Shown here in pieces: positions 5,744 through 7,029 of a stretch of 7,029 bases of DNA. Source of the stretch: Bacillota bacterium (GTDB lineage: Bacteria > Bacillota > DTU030); NCBI GenBank assembly GCA_012841005.1, contig DUVO01000245.1:1-7029 (forward strand), given 5' to 3'. Each line of letters opens with the position of its first letter. Position 1 is the first letter of the stretch. Both the position numbers and the translations under genes were made by a program. Under the pieces are notes generated by a model. It was not told the DNA's origin and made no database searches. It was given only the letters and a program-made list of their open reading frames with translations.

Positions 5744-6169
5744 TTACTTGACCCACGGAAAACGGGAATCATCTAAGGTACGCTCCCCTTCCTCAGCGGT
5801 AATATCAACATTATTCGGCGTGAAAAGAAATATACCCTGCCCCACCTTTTGGATCCCACCATCGGTGGCAAAGGTAGCCCCACTGACAAAATCAATTATC
5901 CGCTGGGCCAATTCCCCTTCCGTTTCCTCCAGGTTGAGAACAACCGGCTGTCTTCCCTTGAGGTAATCCACCACCCGTTTGGCGTCTTCAAAGGTAGAGG
6001 GTTCCACCACCACCACCCGCATCCGGGTCTGGTTCGGCAAACTGATCACCTTCCCCCTTTTTCGCTTTTCGACCTGTTCAATCTCCGGTTCCAGGGTTAT
6101 ATCCTCCTCCACTGCCACTTCTTCAAAACCAATCAATCGCAAAAACTTATCCATCAAGTTTGCAGCCAC
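5744..6169 (-). CDS. sepF: Cell-division protein SepF
   Basis: Membrane anchor and bundling factor for FtsZ at the division septum. The 141 residues show the family plan: an amphipathic N-terminal helix for membrane binding (around LMDKFLRLIGF, 5-15), an acidic low-complexity linker (16-40), and a compact C-terminal domain (about 50-125) containing PVVLNLEETEGELAQRI (75-91), DFVSGATFA (93-101) and GIFLFTPNNVDI (112-123), where the conserved glycine/QR positions of SepF sit. A short hydrophilic tail follows. The start is GTG at 6169, with GAGGAGGT 6 nt upstream; the in-frame ATG at 6154 is 21 nt from that site and would cut into the helix. It lies 18 nt after yggS and 18 nt before proC, in the conserved yggS-sepF order, and is presumably co-transcribed with them. 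Confidence 0.95.
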   Translation of the reverse strand: MAANLMDKFLRLIGFEEVAVEEDITLEPEIEQVEKRKRGKVISLPNQTRMRVVVVEPSTFEDAKRVVDYLKGRQPVVLNLEETEGELAQRIIDFVSGATFATDGGIQKVGQGIFLFTPNNVDITAEEGERTLDDSRFPWVK

Positions 6170-6175
6170 TTCCAG

Positions 6176-6183
6176 ACCTCCTC
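6176..6183 (-). promoter_or_regulatory. Ribosome binding site of sepF
   Basis: GAGGAGGT 6 nt before GTG 6169. It is strong and well spaced, so it selects the GTG over the in-frame ATG five codons later. Confidence 0.8.
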
Positions 6184-6187
6184 TGCT

Positions 6188-6883
6188 TTAATACTTCCGT
6201 TTCCCGAAAATGGCGGTACCAATGCGCACCATATTGGCACCCTCTTCTACCGCTACGGTGTAATCGTTGCTCATGCCCATGGAAAGATACCGCATTGACA
6301 CTCCGGCAGGGTAATTCTCCTGTTCAAATAATTCCCGTAACCGGCGGAATACGGGCCGGGCCGCTTCCGGATCATTATAATAGGGTGCAATAGTCATCAG
6401 GCCGCAGACCTTTATATTGTTCAGGACTGCCACCTGCCGCAGGAAAGCCTCTAATTCCCCCGGAGGGAGGCCAAATTTGCTTTCCTCACCGGCTACATTA
6501 ACCTGGACCAGGCAGGGAACGACTACTCCCTTTTGCTCCGCCCGCTTTTGTATTTCCCGGGCCAGGGCAATCCGGTCCAGGGAGTGGAACAAAGCAAAAT
6601 TTGTGAGGCTGTCCTTGACCTTATTCCTCTGCAAGTGACCAATGAAATGCCACTTGACAGGACCGACCACCTCCTTTTGCTTTTGCAATGCTTCCTGGAC
6701 CCGGTTCTCACCAATATCGGTAATTCCCGCCTCGACTGCAGCATTAATCTTATCCACAAGCACATTCTTTGTCACGGCAATAAGGGTTATCTCGCCGGGA
6801 TCCCTTCCCCGCCGGGCGGCAGCACGGCCAATTTCCGCGCGGACATGGGCAATGTTTTCCACAATATCTTCCATGATCCTCAT
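6188..6883 (-). CDS. yggS: YggS/YlmE family PLP-binding homeostasis protein (PLPBP)
   Basis: Cytoplasmic pyridoxal-phosphate carrier of the alanine-racemase N-terminal fold (single TIM barrel). It has no firmly known enzymatic activity and helps balance free PLP and amino/keto acid pools. The 231-residue length is typical. By residue: the PLP lysine in LIAVTKN (34-40, K39), DIGENRVQEA (56-65), KWHFIGHLQRNK (77-88), VQVNVAGEESKFG (126-138), GLMTIAP (161-167), LSMGMSNDYTVAVEEG (200-215), and the phosphate-binding end VRIGTAIFG (219-227). All key blocks are present. The ATG at 6883 has GGGGG about 5 nt upstream; the ATG at 6874 would remove only three residues and is also possible. It is the first complete gene of the division run, and sepF follows after 18 nt. 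Confidence 0.96.
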   Translation of the reverse strand: MRIMEDIVENIAHVRAEIGRAAARRGRDPGEITLIAVTKNVLVDKINAAVEAGITDIGENRVQEALQKQKEVVGPVKWHFIGHLQRNKVKDSLTNFALFHSLDRIALAREIQKRAEQKGVVVPCLVQVNVAGEESKFGLPPGELEAFLRQVAVLNNIKVCGLMTIAPYYNDPEAARPVFRRLRELFEQENYPAGVSMRYLSMGMSNDYTVAVEEGANMVRIGTAIFGKRKY

Positions 6884-6948
6884 CCTTTCCCCCCGGGGAC
6901 TATAACACCCCTGCAGAACATGTTGGAGCAGTAATACAGCGTTAAAGA
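6884..6948 (-). promoter_or_regulatory. Presumed upstream region of yggS; no clear promoter
   Basis: This short gap should hold the promoter of the yggS-to-Gate-gene run if the run has its own. I see a TATAGT hexamer close to the gene (6904-6899), but no TTGACA-like box at a proper distance. There is also the 8-bp palindrome AACATGTT (6918-6925). It holds nothing firmer than that, and the genes may instead be read from a promoter outside the window. Confidence 0.2.
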
Positions 6949-6971
6949 ATTATCCCACTATAGCGGGTAAT
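6949..6971 (-). terminator. Terminator-like hairpin after the upstream gene
   Basis: In the transcript, ATTA-CCCGC pairs with GTGGG-(A)-TAAT around a TATA loop: 9 bp with one bulged base and one G-U pair. It is followed by UCUUUAA, a poor U-run. It stands 6 nt after the stop of the partial upstream frame. It is weak, so it may only attenuate transcription into yggS. Confidence 0.4.
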
Positions 6972-6977
6972 ATTAAA

Positions 6978-7029
6978 TTATCTCATCCTTTGTCCTTCCC
7001 GGACCCGGGCAGGATTGGTAATAACTTCG
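6978..7029 (-). CDS. C-terminal end of an unidentified upstream gene (partial)
   Basis: From 7028 one frame reads EVITNPARVREGQRMR and then TAA at 6980. The sequence resembles the tail of HlyD/RND-type adaptor (membrane fusion) proteins, which often end in a 'V-x-NP-x(2)-(V/L)-(K/R)-EG-Q-x-V' style, and such a gene sits upstream of yggS in some Clostridia. With only 16 residues this is a guess. Two other frames are also open for part of this stretch (one runs 18 codons to a stop near 6974), so the coding call itself is tentative. Confidence 0.35.
   Translation of the reverse strand, partial: EVITNPARVREGQRMR

Noticed and set aside
5430..5966. Plus-strand open frame of 178 codons across the proC/sepF junction
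   Set aside because: Antisense to two well-supported genes, and low complexity rich in S, T and P as expected from reverse-complemented codons.
6533..6934. Plus-strand open frame of 133 codons opposite yggS
   Set aside because: Antisense to conserved PLPBP blocks, with no recognisable domain or upstream ribosome site.
1..7029. CRISPR arrays, insertion sequences, attachment sites, tRNA or rRNA genes
   Set aside because: I saw no regularly spaced repeats, transposase motifs, terminal inverted repeats, or tRNA-like folds ending in CCA; all long stretches are filled by conserved housekeeping genes with similar codon use.

Overview
The window is an ordinary but well-ordered chromosomal segment of a Gram-positive endospore-former-type bacterium (Firmicutes, most likely class Clostridia, of the Moorella/Desulfotomaculum/Peptococcaceae kind). 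Three things point there: the gene order yggS(ylmE)-sepF-proC-ylmG-divIVA ahead of ileS, strong GGAGG-type ribosome binding sites, and a tRNA-responsive T-box leader. The genus assignment is inference from gene order only. All recognised genes lie on the minus strand, so transcription runs from high to low coordinates.

Region by region, in transcription order: (1) 7029-6978, the last 16 codons of an unidentified upstream gene, followed by a small terminator-like hairpin (6971-6949). (2) 6883-3241, a tight run of seven genes with gaps of 4 to 18 nt: yggS (PLP-homeostasis protein), sepF (FtsZ anchor), proC (pyrroline-5-carboxylate reductase), ylmG/yggT (small membrane protein), divIVA (polar/septal scaffold), and two short paralogous Gate-domain (nucleoside recognition domain) membrane proteins. 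Several ribosome binding sites overlap the preceding stop codon, which suggests translational coupling. (3) 3186-2687, a separate control region for ileS: a near-consensus promoter (TTGACT, 17 nt, TATAAT), an isoleucine T-box with an AUC specifier, the conserved T-box motif and an intrinsic terminator, then about 180 nt of further leader that can fold. (4) 2686-1, isoleucyl-tRNA synthetase, open along its whole visible length (895 codons) and cut by the window edge a few tens of codons before its expected end.

The cluster joins cell-division functions (SepF, DivIVA, YlmG) to PLP/proline metabolism (YggS, ProC), an association found in many Firmicutes. The parts that deserve a second look are the tandem pair of half-size Gate-domain proteins between divIVA and ileS, the apparent absence of ylmH, and the extra structured leader between the T-box terminator and the ileS start. 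I found no mobile element, CRISPR array, RNA gene other than the T-box leader, or clearly new system.
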